A stretch of DNA of 64,000 bases from Enterobacterales bacterium CwR94 (lineage in GTDB: Bacteria > Pseudomonadota > Gammaproteobacteria > Enterobacterales > Enterobacteriaceae): positions 252,584 through 316,583 of the forward strand of contig KZ478063.1 in assembly GCA_002837195.1 (NCBI GenBank), given 5' to 3'. Every line of letters starts with the position of its first letter. Positions within the stretch are counted from its first letter, which is position 1. Positions 26,368 to 38,326 of the stretch are shown here, one piece after another. The notes under the pieces are model-generated. The model was not told the DNA's origin. It did not search any database and worked only from the letters and a program-made list of their open reading frames with translations. Position numbers and translations under genes: made by a program.

Positions 26368-27099
26368 TTAACCTAAATCGCCAAAACGCACTTGCAGCGC
26401 AGTAATTGCGGTCAGTGCGGTTGTTTCGGTGCGCAGTACACGCGGCCCGAGAAGAATATCGGTAAAGCCTTGTTGTGCCGTCATGGCTATCTCATCGGCA
26501 CTTAATCCGCCTTCCGGGCCGATTAATAGTCTCACGCGTGAAACCGGTTGTGGGAGCGTATTAATGCTCTGGCTGGCACGCGGGTGTAAATTCAACTTCA
26601 GGCTGTCATCCTGTTCCGCGCTCCAGGCCTCTAATGTCATTGCCGGACGGATTTCAGGCACGCGATTGCGCCCGCTCTGTTCACAGGCGCCAATTGCAAT
26701 TTTTTGCCACTGTTGAATTTTTTTCGCCAACCGCTCAGCATCCAGTTTTACGCCGCAACGCTCTGAAAACAGCGGTGTAATGACGTTAACCCCCAGTTCA
26801 ATTGACTTCTGGATGGTGAACTCCATTTTTTCACCGCGTGACATCACTTGGCCCAAATGCAGATGCAGCGGCGATTCGCGATCGTCTGACTCGCTGGCGG
26901 CGACTCTTACTTTTACGCTCTTTTTATCCGCCTGCACAATCTCAGCGTGAAAAACCAGATTACTGCCATCAAACAGTATCAATGGCTGACCTGGCCCCAT
27001 ACGCAGTACACGACCAACGTGGTTTGCCGCTTCTTCACTGAGGGTGATGTCGCTATGAGGTTGTAACGGTTCGGGGTGCCAGATGCGAGGTGTGCGCAT
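26368..27099 (-). CDS. rsmE: 16S rRNA m3U1498 methyltransferase RsmE
   Basis: SPOUT-class methyltransferase modifying U1498 of 16S rRNA. 243 residues, the same as E. coli. N-terminal PUA-like domain ([16 protein letters not shown]), then the knotted SAM site: [15 protein letters not shown] and [17 protein letters not shown] at the C terminus. It precedes gshB by 45 bp. Confidence 0.95.
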   Translation of the reverse strand: MRTPRIWHPEPLQPHSDITLSEEAANHVGRVLRMGPGQPLILFDGSNLVFHAEIVQADKKSVKVRVAASESDDRESPLHLHLGQVMSRGEKMEFTIQKSIELGVNVITPLFSERCGVKLDAERLAKKIQQWQKIAIGACEQSGRNRVPEIRPAMTLEAWSAEQDDSLKLNLHPRASQSINTLPQPVSRVRLLIGPEGGLSADEIAMTAQQGFTDILLGPRVLRTETTALTAITALQVRFGDLG

Positions 27100-27183
27100 G
27101 AATATCCTGATTACACTCAGTGCCGCAACGAACGCGGCGTGGTTTTAATAATGAACAATTGCCTACAGTGTAGGGGAGTGATT

Positions 27184-27882
27184 TTATCCCTGGCAAGCGC
27201 GTTGTACATACGGGTTATGATTGCCTTGTACGCTGGCAATCCGATTATCACGCTGACACTCCCAGGCGGTGACGGGATATAACCGATCCCAGGCGGTAAA
27301 GAGCTGAGTCTGTTGGCGTGATAACTGCAGTTTGTATTGGTCACGCATATAGAAATAGGTGCGCGCAATGGCACCGCGGGCGCGTGCGGGAGGCTCAGCG
27401 CGTTCACCTTTAAAATCGACTTTCATTTCGCAGCGTCCGTACTGTTCACTCGGGCCGTTCCATTGGCTATAAGCAAAGTTTGCGCGATCGCCGTTCACTT
27501 CACCCAGTGCCGGCTGCAAATTATGTAAGTCAGATTCAATACGGCGATAGCCTTTATCTTTGGCACAGGCTTTACGCCCGCCGTTTTGCCAGCATTGGCG
27601 CTGATGGCCAAATGCCCAAGCCGGTACCACATGTTCCCACTCAATACGTTTTGCACGGTTCGCATCTTTGCGAACCTGGTAGCCGCAAGAACGCAGATTC
27701 GGCACGCCCTTTTTACCCTGCCAACGAATCGCGCAGCCACAGTAAAATGAGCCGGGAGCATCAGCGTGGATGCGCGCCGCAAATTCTTTGGCCTGGCGAA
27801 AGTTGTTTTGATGAAAGACGGGCGTACGGGCATTTGCGCTGAGGCTTAGCGCTACAAGAAAAAGTAAAACCAGGCGAAGCAT
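27184..27882 (-). CDS. endA: Periplasmic endonuclease I
   Basis: Secreted DNA endonuclease, 232 residues, with a Sec signal peptide ([18 protein letters not shown], cut before RTPVF). The beta-beta-alpha-metal core [19 protein letters not shown] holds the catalytic His. [18 protein letters not shown] and the C-terminal [12 protein letters not shown] also match E. coli EndA. Eight or so cysteines fit a disulfide-bonded periplasmic enzyme. Confidence 0.95.
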   Translation of the reverse strand: MLRLVLLFLVALSLSANARTPVFHQNNFRQAKEFAARIHADAPGSFYCGCAIRWQGKKGVPNLRSCGYQVRKDANRAKRIEWEHVVPAWAFGHQRQCWQNGGRKACAKDKGYRRIESDLHNLQPALGEVNGDRANFAYSQWNGPSEQYGRCEMKVDFKGERAEPPARARGAIARTYFYMRDQYKLQLSRQQTQLFTAWDRLYPVTAWECQRDNRIASVQGNHNPYVQRACQG

Positions 27883-27942
27883 AATCAGTGAACATCCATT
27901 GTAAAAGGGCGCGAGGGTAACAGAATTATTTCGTGTTCACTA

Positions 27943-28461
27943 TCAGCATGTTGAGGAAATAAACTCACCTTGTCTGAGCGTTTCACCGCAGTGCAAGCAG
28001 CGATATTGGCTTTCACCGCGCACGGCTTTGTTGTGGCGACGGACGGTCAAATGATGCTGCTGGCAGCGACAAAACCAGGGCCAGCTTTTGGCACGGACAG
28101 AGGCGATATCAAATTGGTGCGTGCGTTGTGCAGGCACTTCCAGCACGTGCTCCATCATCCAGCGCCACTCTTTGCCGTGAGGCGGCACGCGGCCAAAGGT
28201 CTTCCAGACCAGAAGATGCGCCAGCTCATGCGCCACGACTTCATCCAAAAACGCCTGTTGGTTTTCCAGTAACAACACAGGGTTTAAGCGGATTTCCCAC
28301 TTCTCCAGCCAGGCTGTTCCGGCCGATGTGCCGCGTTGTTGATAATGCAGGGTAGGTTCAGGAAACTGCTTTTCCAGTTTCTGGTTTGCCCGTTCAAGTT
28401 TGGTGCGCAATTCGCGCATCACCGCTTGTTGCAGGGCGATAGGGAGGCGTGGCGATTTCAT
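27943..28461 (-). CDS. sprT: SprT metalloprotease-like protein
   Basis: 172 residues from ATG 28461 ([15 protein letters not shown]), where E. coli SprT also begins; a frame open to 28536 runs into the galP terminator and is rejected. Zinc-protease motif HELAH at His78-His82, third ligand in PPHGKEW, and a C-terminal zinc ribbon [14 protein letters not shown] ... YRCLHCGE. Function is unsettled in enterics; homologous to the protease domain of Spartan. Confidence 0.92.
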   Translation of the reverse strand: MKSPRLPIALQQAVMRELRTKLERANQKLEKQFPEPTLHYQQRGTSAGTAWLEKWEIRLNPVLLLENQQAFLDEVVAHELAHLLVWKTFGRVPPHGKEWRWMMEHVLEVPAQRTHQFDIASVRAKSWPWFCRCQQHHLTVRRHNKAVRGESQYRCLHCGETLRQGEFISSTC

Positions 28462-28483
28462 GGCAGAGAGAATAGCAGGAAAG

Positions 28484-28507
28484 AAAAGGGCGGGGAATCC
28501 CGCCCGT
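28484..28507 (-). terminator. Intrinsic terminator after galP
   Basis: Stem GGGCGGG / CCCGCCC with a four-base loop, followed on the minus strand by TTTTCTTT. It lies between the galP stop and the sprT start. Confidence 0.75.
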
Positions 28508-28522
28508 TTGCTGTATTCGCTG

Positions 28523-29917
28523 TTAGCGTGAACCAATATCGCGCAATTTTTTACCGGATAACAGATTACGCTCGATATGCTCCAGCGTGATGTTCTTGGT
28601 TTCCGGAATCAGCGCCAGAGTCAGCACAATGAAGAACAGATTTAGGCCTGCGTATACCCAGAAGGTATTGGCGTTGCCCAGCGTGTTCAACATGGTGAGG
28701 AAGGTGGCACCCACGATCATATTGGCTATCCAGTTGGTGGTGGTTGAAACGGTGATCCCGAAATCGCGGCCTTTCAGCGGCTGAATTTCCGAGCACAGTA
28801 CCCAAATCAACGGGCCAGCACTCATCGCAAAACCAACGATAAACATCAGCAACATGCCAATGGCAAAGTACTGTGCGCCTTGAGACTCAATGCCGACATG
28901 CAGCATGCTGCCCAGGACGCCCATGCCCGTTGCCATCACCAAAAAGCCCAGCACCAGCGTCGGTTTGCGTCCCCAGCGATCCACCAGACCAATGGCGATA
29001 AAGGTCGCTAACACGTTAACCAGGCCGACAATCACCGTGCCCCACATCTGCTCAGTGGTATTAGAGAAACCAGCAATTTCAAAAATTTTCGGTGCGTAAT
29101 ACATGATGACGTTCATACCGGTAAATTGCTGCATAACCTGCAGTAATACGCCGAGGAATACTGCGCGACGGAAATGGCTGTTGCTTTGAAACAACTGCCA
29201 GCCCGACTGCTTGATTTTCAGACTTTCACGAATCTCTTCCAATTCCCGCTTTGCCTGTTCGCTGGTATCACGCAGGCGATCCAGCACCCGCTGTGCGTCT
29301 CGAAAATTGCCCTTTGCCGCCAACCAGCGTGGGCTGTTGGGCAAGAAAATGACGCCAACCAACAGCAGCAAGGCCGGAAGAGTAATGATCCCCAGCATCC
29401 AGCGCCATTCACCGGTATAGCTGAAGTAAGTATCCGAGAGGTACGCGCCTAAAATCCCGATGGTTATCATCAATTGATAGAGTGAGATCATGCTGCCGCG
29501 AATTTTTTCTGGCGCAATTTCAGACAGATAAAGGGGTGCGGTGTAAGAGGCAACCCCGACGGCGAGACCCAGCACCACGCGCGCCAGGATCAGCATTTCC
29601 GGATTGCTGGCAAATGCGGATAGCAGGGAACCCACTACAAACAGAATCGCCCCCGCCATTAGGCTCTTTTTACGTCCCAGTTGTGAGGACATCCAGCCAC
29701 TGCCGATGGCACCAATCGCGGCACCAAACATCATGGAGCTGACAATCCACTCCTGTTGATGGGCGGTAACATTAAAATCTTTCGCAATAAAGGGCAGCGC
29801 GCCTGCAATCACGCCTATATCGAGGCCAAAGAGCAAGCCTGCCAGAGCGGCCAGGAAACAGACGAACAACGTCATCATTTTGTTCGATGTTCTGGTCTGA
29901 TGTTTAGTGTCAGGCAT
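28523..29917 (-). CDS. galP: Galactose/proton symporter GalP
   Basis: Sugar-porter-family MFS permease importing galactose and glucose with a proton, 464 residues, 12 transmembrane helices. Family motifs [18 protein letters not shown] in helix 1, [26 protein letters not shown] and the C-terminal [12 protein letters not shown] are all present. ATG 29917 follows GGAGG by 6 nt. Regulation by GalR and CRP is supported by upstream sites. In E. coli the upstream neighbour region holds metK; here it is leuD. Confidence 0.95.
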   Translation of the reverse strand: MPDTKHQTRTSNKMMTLFVCFLAALAGLLFGLDIGVIAGALPFIAKDFNVTAHQQEWIVSSMMFGAAIGAIGSGWMSSQLGRKKSLMAGAILFVVGSLLSAFASNPEMLILARVVLGLAVGVASYTAPLYLSEIAPEKIRGSMISLYQLMITIGILGAYLSDTYFSYTGEWRWMLGIITLPALLLLVGVIFLPNSPRWLAAKGNFRDAQRVLDRLRDTSEQAKRELEEIRESLKIKQSGWQLFQSNSHFRRAVFLGVLLQVMQQFTGMNVIMYYAPKIFEIAGFSNTTEQMWGTVIVGLVNVLATFIAIGLVDRWGRKPTLVLGFLVMATGMGVLGSMLHVGIESQGAQYFAIGMLLMFIVGFAMSAGPLIWVLCSEIQPLKGRDFGITVSTTTNWIANMIVGATFLTMLNTLGNANTFWVYAGLNLFFIVLTLALIPETKNITLEHIERNLLSGKKLRDIGSR

Positions 29918-30003
29918 AGCGCCTCCATGGTGAAAATATCAGGTGTTGTTGTTATAGAGAGTAGAAAACCCTGCCAAAGAATGATGTGCCGCAGATCACA
30001 TAA

Positions 30004-30019
30004 GTGTAATCGGTTACAC
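30004..30019 (-). promoter_or_regulatory. GalR operator of galP (primary)
   Basis: GTGTAATCGGTTACAC matches every fixed base of the GalR/GalS consensus GTGNAANCGNTTNCAC. It lies 87 bp upstream of the galP start codon, at promoter distance. Confidence 0.85.
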
Positions 30020-30102
30020 TAAATGAAAATGAGATTATGCGTTTTCCTGACAAGTGGGTGTTCTATAATTCGTTAAAAATTGCCATAAACCAGTGTGTTA
30101 AC

Positions 30103-30118
30103 AGTGATAGCGATCACG
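30103..30118. promoter_or_regulatory. CRP-like site upstream of galP
   Basis: AGTGATAGCGATCACG has the GTGA-N6-TCAC core of CRP sites with perfect inner dyad symmetry. It lies nearly midway between the two GalR operators, suggesting combined CRP and GalR control of galP. Confidence 0.6.
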
Positions 30119-30208
30119 CTTGTTACACGGCGTTGAAAATACCGCATTTAGTAACCCGCTGTTAATGGCGTATTATCTTAATTGTAAGAAAATTAAGGTA
30201 GTTTCAAT

Positions 30209-30224
30209 GTGTAACCGTTATCAT
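30209..30224 (-). promoter_or_regulatory. Second, weaker GalR operator of galP
   Basis: GTGTAACCGTTATCAT matches the GalR consensus in the left half and differs at two fixed positions in the right half. Centre-to-centre distance to the primary operator is 205 bp. Could permit a repression loop; a chance match is possible. Confidence 0.45.
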
Positions 30225-30301
30225 TTTGATACTGGTTTAGTGTTAAGTTTAGGAAATCAGACGATTTTTGCCTGGTCCGAATGCCAGGCTTTACAGGCAG
30301 G

Positions 30302-30340
30302 AATAAAAAAGCCCCCGTCAGCAGGCTGGCGGGGGCTTAT
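30302..30340 (-). terminator. Intrinsic terminator of the leu operon
   Basis: Minus strand: stem GCCCCCGCCAGC, short loop, GCTGACGGGGGC, then TTTTTTATT. Located about 20 bp after the leuD stop. Confidence 0.9.
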
Positions 30341-30357
30341 CACAGCAAGAACAGGGC

Positions 30358-30963
30358 TTAGCGTAAGAAGGCAGGTTGCTGCTGCTCGTAACGCGCAATG
30401 CTGTCTTCATGTTCAAGCGTCAGGCCAATACTGTCCAGTCCGTTCATCATGCAATGGCGACGGAAGGTATCCAGTTCGAAATGGAACTGATGCTCGCCTG
30501 CCGTCACCGTTTGCGCGTCTAAATCAACGGTGATGGTCATTGCAGGATGGCTTTTTTCGGCCTGGAATAGCGTCTCGACTTCACTGTCGGTCAGGGTGAC
30601 CGGCAACAGTTGGTTATTAAACGCGTTGCCGTAAAAGATATCGGCAAAACTTGGCGCAATCACCGCCTGAATACCGTAATCCGTCAATGCCCACGGCGCA
30701 TGCTCACGCGAAGAGCCGCTGCCGAAATTCTCACGTGTTAACAAGATAGATGCGCCCTGATAGTGTGGCTTGTTGAGAATAAAGTCTGGATTATCCTGCG
30801 TGCCGGCTTCATCAAGATAGCGCCAGTCGTGAAACAGGTGCGCCCCAAACCCGGTGCGTGTCACCTTTTGCAAAAACTGCTTGGGCAGAATCGCATCGGT
30901 ATCCACATTTGCCGCGTCAATCGGCAAGACTTTGCCGCTGTGTCGAATAAATTTCTTCGCCAT
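30358..30963 (-). CDS. leuD: 3-isopropylmalate dehydratase small subunit
   Basis: Swivel-domain subunit that, with LeuC, isomerises 2-isopropylmalate to 3-isopropylmalate in leucine synthesis. 201 residues (E. coli 201). Conserved [32 protein letters not shown] and [16 protein letters not shown]. Last gene of leuABCD, 9 nt after leuC, followed by a terminator. Confidence 0.97.
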   Translation of the reverse strand: MAKKFIRHSGKVLPIDAANVDTDAILPKQFLQKVTRTGFGAHLFHDWRYLDEAGTQDNPDFILNKPHYQGASILLTRENFGSGSSREHAPWALTDYGIQAVIAPSFADIFYGNAFNNQLLPVTLTDSEVETLFQAEKSHPAMTITVDLDAQTVTAGEHQFHFELDTFRRHCMMNGLDSIGLTLEHEDSIARYEQQQPAFLR

Positions 30964-30972
30964 GCTGACTCC

Positions 30973-32373
30973 TTAAGCTAAATCGCGCACGTCAGCGAAA
31001 TGCCCGCTGACGGCTGCTGCGGCGGCCATCGCGGGGCTCAGCAAATGTGTACGTCCACCGCGCCCCTGGCGTCCTTCAAAATTCCGATTGCTGGTTGATG
31101 CGCAACGTTCGCCTGGCTGCAGGCGATCGTTATTCATGGCTAAGCACATCGAACATCCTGGTAAACGCCATTCAAAGCCAGCCTCAATAAAAATCTTATC
31201 GAGGCCTTCTGCTTCTGCTTGCGCTTTCACGGGGCCAGAGCCGGGTACCACCATGGCGTGTACGCCGGGCGCCACTTTGCGGCCTTTCGCGACCTCAGCA
31301 GCAGCGCGCAAATCTTCAATACGTGAATTGGTACAGGAGCCAATAAACACTTTGTCGATTTTCACGTCTTGCAGCGTGATTCCCGGCCGTAAATCCATAT
31401 AGGCCAGCGCTTTTTCGCAAGATGCACGTTCAACAGGATCGCTAAATGATTCTGGGGCTGGAATGCGATCGGTAACGGCGATAACCTGGCCGGGATTGGT
31501 GCCCCAGGTGACTTGCGGGGCAATCTCGGCGGCATTCAGCGTGACAACCTTATCGAAAAACGCATCGTCGTCGGATTTCAGCGTGCGCCAGTACGCCACA
31601 GCTTGGTCCCAAAGCGCGTCTTTCGGCGCAAACTGGCGTCCCTGTAAATAGGTGAAGGTGGTGTCATCCGGTGCGATTAAACCGGCTTTGGCACCCAATT
31701 CAATCGCCATATTACAAATGGTCATACGGCCTTCCATGCTTAATGCCTGGATTGCCGGGCCGCAGAATTCCACCACGTGTCCGTTGCCGCCTGCGGTGGT
31801 CACTTTACCAATGATCGCCAGCGCTATGTCTTTCGCCGTGATGCCGTTGGCCGTGGCACCTTGCACCTCTACTTTCATGGTTTTAGCGCGCGCCTGTTTT
31901 AAGGTTTGCGTCGCCAGTACATGTTCGACTTCAGAGGTGCCAATCCCAAACGCCAGAGCACCAAAGGCACCGTGAGTGGAGGTGTGCGAGTCACCACAAA
32001 CCAGCGTGGTGCCCGGCAGCGTCAGACCTTGCTCTGGCCCCATCACGTGCACAATGCCCTGCCACGGATGGTTCAAATCAAAGAGTTCAACGCCAAATTG
32101 CTGGCAATTTTTGATTAACTCTTGCATTTGAATGCGGGCCATTTCGCCAGACGCATTGATGTCTTTGGTTTGCGTCGAGACGTTGTGGTCCATTGTGGCA
32201 AAGGTTTTGCTGGGCTGGCGAACAGGGCGTCCCTGCGCACGCAGGCCATCAAATGCCTGCGGAGAGGTCACCTCATGCACCAGGTGGCGATCGATATAAA
32301 TCAGCGGCGTTTCATCCGCTTTCTCATACACCACATGTGCGTCGTATAACTTCTGATACAGGGTTTTGCCCAT
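30973..32373 (-). CDS. leuC: 3-isopropylmalate dehydratase large subunit
   Basis: Aconitase-family 4Fe-4S subunit, 466 residues from ATG 32373 ([15 protein letters not shown]); a frame open to 32436 only extends into leuB. Cluster cysteines occur in [12 protein letters not shown] and [15 protein letters not shown]; the substrate signature [20 protein letters not shown] is intact. Starts 1 nt after the leuB stop. Confidence 0.97.
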   Translation of the reverse strand: MGKTLYQKLYDAHVVYEKADETPLIYIDRHLVHEVTSPQAFDGLRAQGRPVRQPSKTFATMDHNVSTQTKDINASGEMARIQMQELIKNCQQFGVELFDLNHPWQGIVHVMGPEQGLTLPGTTLVCGDSHTSTHGAFGALAFGIGTSEVEHVLATQTLKQARAKTMKVEVQGATANGITAKDIALAIIGKVTTAGGNGHVVEFCGPAIQALSMEGRMTICNMAIELGAKAGLIAPDDTTFTYLQGRQFAPKDALWDQAVAYWRTLKSDDDAFFDKVVTLNAAEIAPQVTWGTNPGQVIAVTDRIPAPESFSDPVERASCEKALAYMDLRPGITLQDVKIDKVFIGSCTNSRIEDLRAAAEVAKGRKVAPGVHAMVVPGSGPVKAQAEAEGLDKIFIEAGFEWRLPGCSMCLAMNNDRLQPGERCASTSNRNFEGRQGRGGRTHLLSPAMAAAAAVSGHFADVRDLA

Positions 32374-32374
32374 A

Positions 32375-35031
<2,657 letters not shown>

Positions 35032-35072
35032 GTGTTCATCCCTTCCTGTTTATTCGCCTGTGCCGCGAGCAT

Positions 35073-35098
35073 AAAAAAACCCGCGCATTGGCGCGGGT
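35073..35098 (-). terminator. leu operon attenuator terminator
   Basis: Minus strand stem ACCCGCGC, loop CAAT, GCGCGGGT, followed by seven T. It lies between leuL and leuA and would be formed when leucyl-tRNA is plentiful and ribosomes pass the leucine codons of leuL. Confidence 0.9.
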
Positions 35099-35120
35099 TC
35101 TTTAGTACGGCAGGCTCGAC

Positions 35121-35204
35121 TCACTGAATCTTTTCGCCCACGCGTCTACCGCGCACATTGGATGCGTTTAGTAGTAGACCGAGTAGGAGAAAATGACGAA
35201 TCAT
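35121..35204 (-). CDS. leuL: leu operon leader peptide
   Basis: 27-residue leader peptide MIRHFLLLGLLLNASNVRGR followed by RVGEKIQ and TGA. Its six leucine codons (CTC CTA CTC, then CTA CTA CTA after one Gly) are the ribosome-stalling control codons; four are the rare CTA. The C-terminal NASxxRGRRV part resembles E. coli LeuL. Controls leuABCD by attenuation together with the downstream terminator. Confidence 0.93.
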   Translation of the reverse strand: MIRHFLLLGLLLNASNVRGRRVGEKIQ

Positions 35205-35240
35205 TGAAAATCAAACCTTGTAAAATTAGCTGTGCACATA

Positions 35241-35269
35241 TTGGTACTTGAATCGTAGGGGCATGTCAA
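35241..35269 (-). promoter_or_regulatory. leu operon promoter
   Basis: Minus strand TTGACA (35269-35264), 17-bp spacer, then TACCAA (35246-35241) as the -10 box, 37 bp before the leuL ATG. The -35 is perfect, the -10 weak. Confidence 0.65.
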
Positions 35270-35666
35270 CAGTTCTCCACTGCGGCCCGATTTCAGGCAA
35301 TTAACGCATTGTGCTGGCGATAAGAGTGAACACAGAACAATTAAATGCAGCCTTGCCGCGCGCCCGCTTTAGAAAAGTGCGATGGCCTCTCTCGTGGCGA
35401 TAATACTCTTTTAATGCCTTGTTTTTAATCGGTATTCACACAATGAACACTGCAGGCAAAACGCGACATTTGTCAGCTAAATGCGAATGAAATCATGCTG
35501 TTGTGCTTTTACCGTGCCGTGACCACAGGTCTGGAAGAGCGGCCAGCGCGGAGTGCGTAAGGTATTCAATAATGTTTGAAAGGTGATTTCCAGTAACCCA
35601 CCAGCAAAATTGATTTGGATAGCAGATTACACTTTTTATTTCGCACTCTTTTAGTGGAATCCTCGA

Positions 35667-35759
35667 ATGCCGAAAGTTGTGGTAGCAGCATTACTTTCAC
35701 TTTTTCCACGCGCGCTGATTTTGACGTTTGCCAATCCGCTTAAACTGCGGTTAAGGTAA
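35667..35759 (+). CDS. Candidate 30-residue leader peptide upstream of ilvI
   Basis: A 30-codon ORF starting MPKVVVAALLSLF and ending PLKLRLR. 12 of 30 residues are branched-chain (8 Leu, 3 consecutive Val, 1 Ile), an enrichment seen in attenuator leader peptides of branched-chain amino acid operons. The upstream SD is weak (GTGGA, 8 nt before ATG). It ends 168 bp before ilvI and about 47 bp before a strong hairpin. No family member is known to me, and enteric ilvIH is usually regarded as Lrp-controlled, so this could be chance. Confidence 0.35.
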   Translation: MPKVVVAALLSLFPRALILTFANPLKLRLR

Positions 35760-35806
35760 CAATACAACTCATAGAAAAACTCTCAAGGGCATTGACCCTG
35801 TACCTG

Positions 35807-35831
35807 GACACTGGAAATGATTTCCAGTGTC
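35807..35831 (+). repeat. Perfect hairpin in ilvI upstream region
   Basis: Perfect inverted repeat GACACTGGAAA / TTTCCAGTGTC with a TGA loop, 96 bp before ilvI. It is followed by CTTCGCG rather than a T-run, so it is not a classical terminator. A second copy of TGATTTCCAGT occurs at 35585-35595 and could pair with the left arm as an alternative structure. Confidence 0.7.
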
Positions 35832-35927
35832 TTCGCGAAATCATCAGGTGCACTTTGAACATGGGCGCTTTGTCGTCCTGCTACGCGTGCGTAGTGATAA
35901 AGGGTATCTAAAGCCTGGAGGCAAGAA

Positions 35928-37652
35928 ATGGAGATGTTGTCAGGAGCCGAGATGGTTGTCCGGTCGTTAATCGATCAGGGCGTCAAACATGTATTCGGTT
36001 ATCCGGGCGGTGCGGTGCTCGATATTTATGACGCTCTGCAAACCGTCGGTGGAATCGATCATATTCTCGTGCGACACGAGCAGGGTGCCGTGCATATGGC
36101 CGATGGCTATACGCGCGCCACGGGTGAAACGGGCGTGGTATTAGTGACCTCAGGGCCAGGTGCGACTAACGCCATCACCGGTATTGCGACGGCCTATATG
36201 GATTCTATTCCCATGGTCGTGCTCTCGGGCCAGGTGCCCTCCAGCTTGATTGGATCCGATGCCTTTCAGGAGTGCGACATGGTGGGGATCTCCCGCCCGG
36301 TGGTCAAACACAGCTTCCTGGTGAAACGCGCTGAAGACATTCCCACCGTGCTAAAAAAAGCGTTCTGGCTGGCGGCTTCTGGTCGTCCTGGACCGGTGGT
36401 GGTTGATCTGCCTAAAGACGTGGTGAGCCCCGCCAATAAATACCCGTACCTGTGGCCAGAAAGCGTCAGTATGCGCTCCTATAATCCCACCGTGCAGGGA
36501 CACAAAGGCCAAATCAAGCGTGGCCTGCAAGCCATTATCGCTGCAGAGCGACCTGTGCTGTACGTGGGCGGTGGTGCAATCAACAGCGGCTGTACCGATG
36601 AACTGCTGCAACTGGCAGAAGCCTTGAATTTGCCTGTCACCTGCACACTGATGGGGCTGGGCGCTTTCCCAGGCACGCATCGCCAAAGCGTTGGCATGCT
36701 GGGAATGCATGGCACCTATGAAGCCAACAAGACAATGCACAACGCCGATCTTATCTTCTGCGTAGGCGCACGTTTTGACGACCGCACCACCAACAATCTG
36801 ACCAAATATTGCCCAGATGCCACAGTCGTGCATATTGATGTCGACCCAACCTCTATTTCGAAAACCGTTTCCGCAGATATCCCGATTGTGGGCGATGCGA
36901 AAGGGGCCTTGCTGCAAATGCTGGAGTTGCTGCCGCAACAAGAGGCGCAGCAAAATCATGACAGCTTGCGTGACTGGTGGCGTCAAATTGATGGCTGGCG
37001 CGCACGTCAGTGCCTTGAGTTCGATCGCACCAGCAACCTGATCAAACCGCAGGCCGCGATCGAGGCTATCTACAAGTTAACTCATGGTGAGGCTTACGTG
37101 GCTTCCGATGTGGGTCAGCACCAGATGTTTGCCGCACTCTATTATCCCTTCGACAAACCGCGTCGTTGGATAAACTCCGGTGGTTTAGGCACCATGGGCT
37201 TTGGTTTGCCCGCAGCACTCGGTGTGAAGCTGGCACTGCCTGATGCAACGGTGGTTTGCGTAACCGGTGATGGCAGTATCCAGATGAACATTCAGGAGCT
37301 GTCAACGGCACTGCAGTATGGTTTACCCGTCCTGGTGCTCAGCCTGAATAACCGTTATCTCGGCATGGTGAAACAGTGGCAGGATATGATTTATTCAGGC
37401 CGCCATTCGCAATCCTATATGGAGTCACTGCCTGATTTCGTGCGTTTAGCCGAAGCCTTTGGACACGTAGGTGTTTCTATCAGTCATCCAGAAGAGCTGG
37501 AGTCAAAACTGGCCTACGCGTTGGAAGAGCTGAATAAAGGGCGCCTGGTGTTTGTTGATGTCAATGTTGACGGCACGGAACACGTCTACCCAATGCAAAT
37601 TCGCGGTGGGGCAATGGACGAAATGTGGCTGAGTAAAACGGAGAGGACTTAA
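35928..37652 (+). CDS. ilvI: Acetolactate synthase III large subunit
   Basis: ThDP- and FAD-dependent enzyme forming acetolactate or acetohydroxybutyrate in valine, leucine and isoleucine synthesis. 574 residues (E. coli 574). Catalytic Glu in [18 protein letters not shown] region and the ThDP motif [21 protein letters not shown] are present. Start preceded by GGAGGCAAGAA. Separated from ilvH by 2 nt. Confidence 0.97.
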   Translation: MEMLSGAEMVVRSLIDQGVKHVFGYPGGAVLDIYDALQTVGGIDHILVRHEQGAVHMADGYTRATGETGVVLVTSGPGATNAITGIATAYMDSIPMVVLSGQVPSSLIGSDAFQECDMVGISRPVVKHSFLVKRAEDIPTVLKKAFWLAASGRPGPVVVDLPKDVVSPANKYPYLWPESVSMRSYNPTVQGHKGQIKRGLQAIIAAERPVLYVGGGAINSGCTDELLQLAEALNLPVTCTLMGLGAFPGTHRQSVGMLGMHGTYEANKTMHNADLIFCVGARFDDRTTNNLTKYCPDATVVHIDVDPTSISKTVSADIPIVGDAKGALLQMLELLPQQEAQQNHDSLRDWWRQIDGWRARQCLEFDRTSNLIKPQAAIEAIYKLTHGEAYVASDVGQHQMFAALYYPFDKPRRWINSGGLGTMGFGLPAALGVKLALPDATVVCVTGDGSIQMNIQELSTALQYGLPVLVLSLNNRYLGMVKQWQDMIYSGRHSQSYMESLPDFVRLAEAFGHVGVSISHPEELESKLAYALEELNKGRLVFVDVNVDGTEHVYPMQIRGGAMDEMWLSKTERT

Positions 37653-37654
37653 TC

Positions 37655-38146
37655 ATGCGTCGTATTTTATCGGTTTTGCTGGAAAACGAATCCGGTGCGT
37701 TGTCGCGCGTGGTGGGCCTGTTTTCTCAACGCGGTTATAACATTGAAAGTTTGACGGTTGCGCCGACAGACGATCCCACTCTGTCTCGTATGACTATCCA
37801 GACTGTCGGCGACGAGAAGGTGCTGGAGCAAATTGAAAAGCAACTGCACAAGTTAGTGGATGTTCTTCGCGTCAGTGAGTTGGGCCAGGGCGCACACGTT
37901 GAGCGTGAAATTATGCTGGTGAAAATCCAGGCTAGCGGTTATGGGCGTGAAGAAGTGAAACGCAGTGCCGAAATCTTCCGTGGTCAGATCGTGGATGTCA
38001 CCCCGACGCTGTACACGGTTCAGCTAGCGGGCACCAGTGACAAACTGGACGCATTTTTAACCACGGTACGTGAAGTGGCGGAGATCGTTGAAGTGGCGCG
38101 CTCGGGCATCGTTGGCGTCTCACGTGGTGATAAGATCATGCGTTAA
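37655..38146 (+). CDS. ilvH: Acetolactate synthase III small regulatory subunit
   Basis: Regulatory partner of IlvI that confers valine feedback inhibition. 163 residues (E. coli 163). N-terminal ACT domain [20 protein letters not shown] with the valine-binding [18 protein letters not shown], and a C-terminal ACT-like domain with [14 protein letters not shown]. Immediately follows ilvI and ends before a strong terminator. Confidence 0.97.
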   Translation: MRRILSVLLENESGALSRVVGLFSQRGYNIESLTVAPTDDPTLSRMTIQTVGDEKVLEQIEKQLHKLVDVLRVSELGQGAHVEREIMLVKIQASGYGREEVKRSAEIFRGQIVDVTPTLYTVQLAGTSDKLDAFLTTVREVAEIVEVARSGIVGVSRGDKIMR

Positions 38147-38169
38147 GCCTGGTGCTTAAAATAACAGCT

Positions 38170-38196
38170 AACCCGGCGATATGCCGGGTTTTTCTT
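38170..38196 (+). terminator. Intrinsic terminator of ilvIH
   Basis: Stem AACCCGGC, loop gatat, GCCGGGTT, then TTTCTTTT. Located 24 bp after the ilvH stop. Confidence 0.88.
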
Positions 38197-38326
38197 TTCT
38201 ATCAATTGATAAGCGCTGATAAATAAAAGCGGTTGCTCAACAGCAGAATCTGCTGTTAGATGTGTTTCAGAGCGGGATAGATTCAGCCTTTATAATAACG
38301 AGTTTGATTGTAATGTTGGAGCCAAT

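Larger units (their letters stand above)
29918..30357. other. galP-leuD intergenic region (440 bp), no gene
   Basis: This stretch holds the galP control sites and the leu operon terminator but no convincing gene. It is also the point where E. coli neighbours change: galP and leuD lie far apart on the E. coli map. A frame open across part of it and into leuD has no recognisable similarity and contains the terminator. Confidence 0.75.
35205..35927. other. leuL-ilvI divergent intergenic region (723 bp), leuO absent
   Basis: In E. coli this interval contains the LysR-type regulator leuO (about 945 bp). Here it is shorter than that gene, and no frame resembles LeuO in either orientation. Contents I can support: the leu promoter, a short Leu/Val-rich ORF (35667-35759), a perfect 11-bp hairpin (35807-35831) and otherwise AT-rich non-coding sequence. 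Lrp sites for ilvIH would be expected here, but the degenerate motif cannot be called by eye. Confidence 0.7.

Noticed and set aside
30120-30533. 137-codon plus-strand frame near galP-leuD
   Set aside because: It passes through the second GalR site and the leu terminator and then antisense through leuD.
35240-35927. leuO pseudogene remnant
   Set aside because: I looked for LeuO N- and C-terminal segments in all frames by eye and saw none; the gap is better described as lacking leuO.
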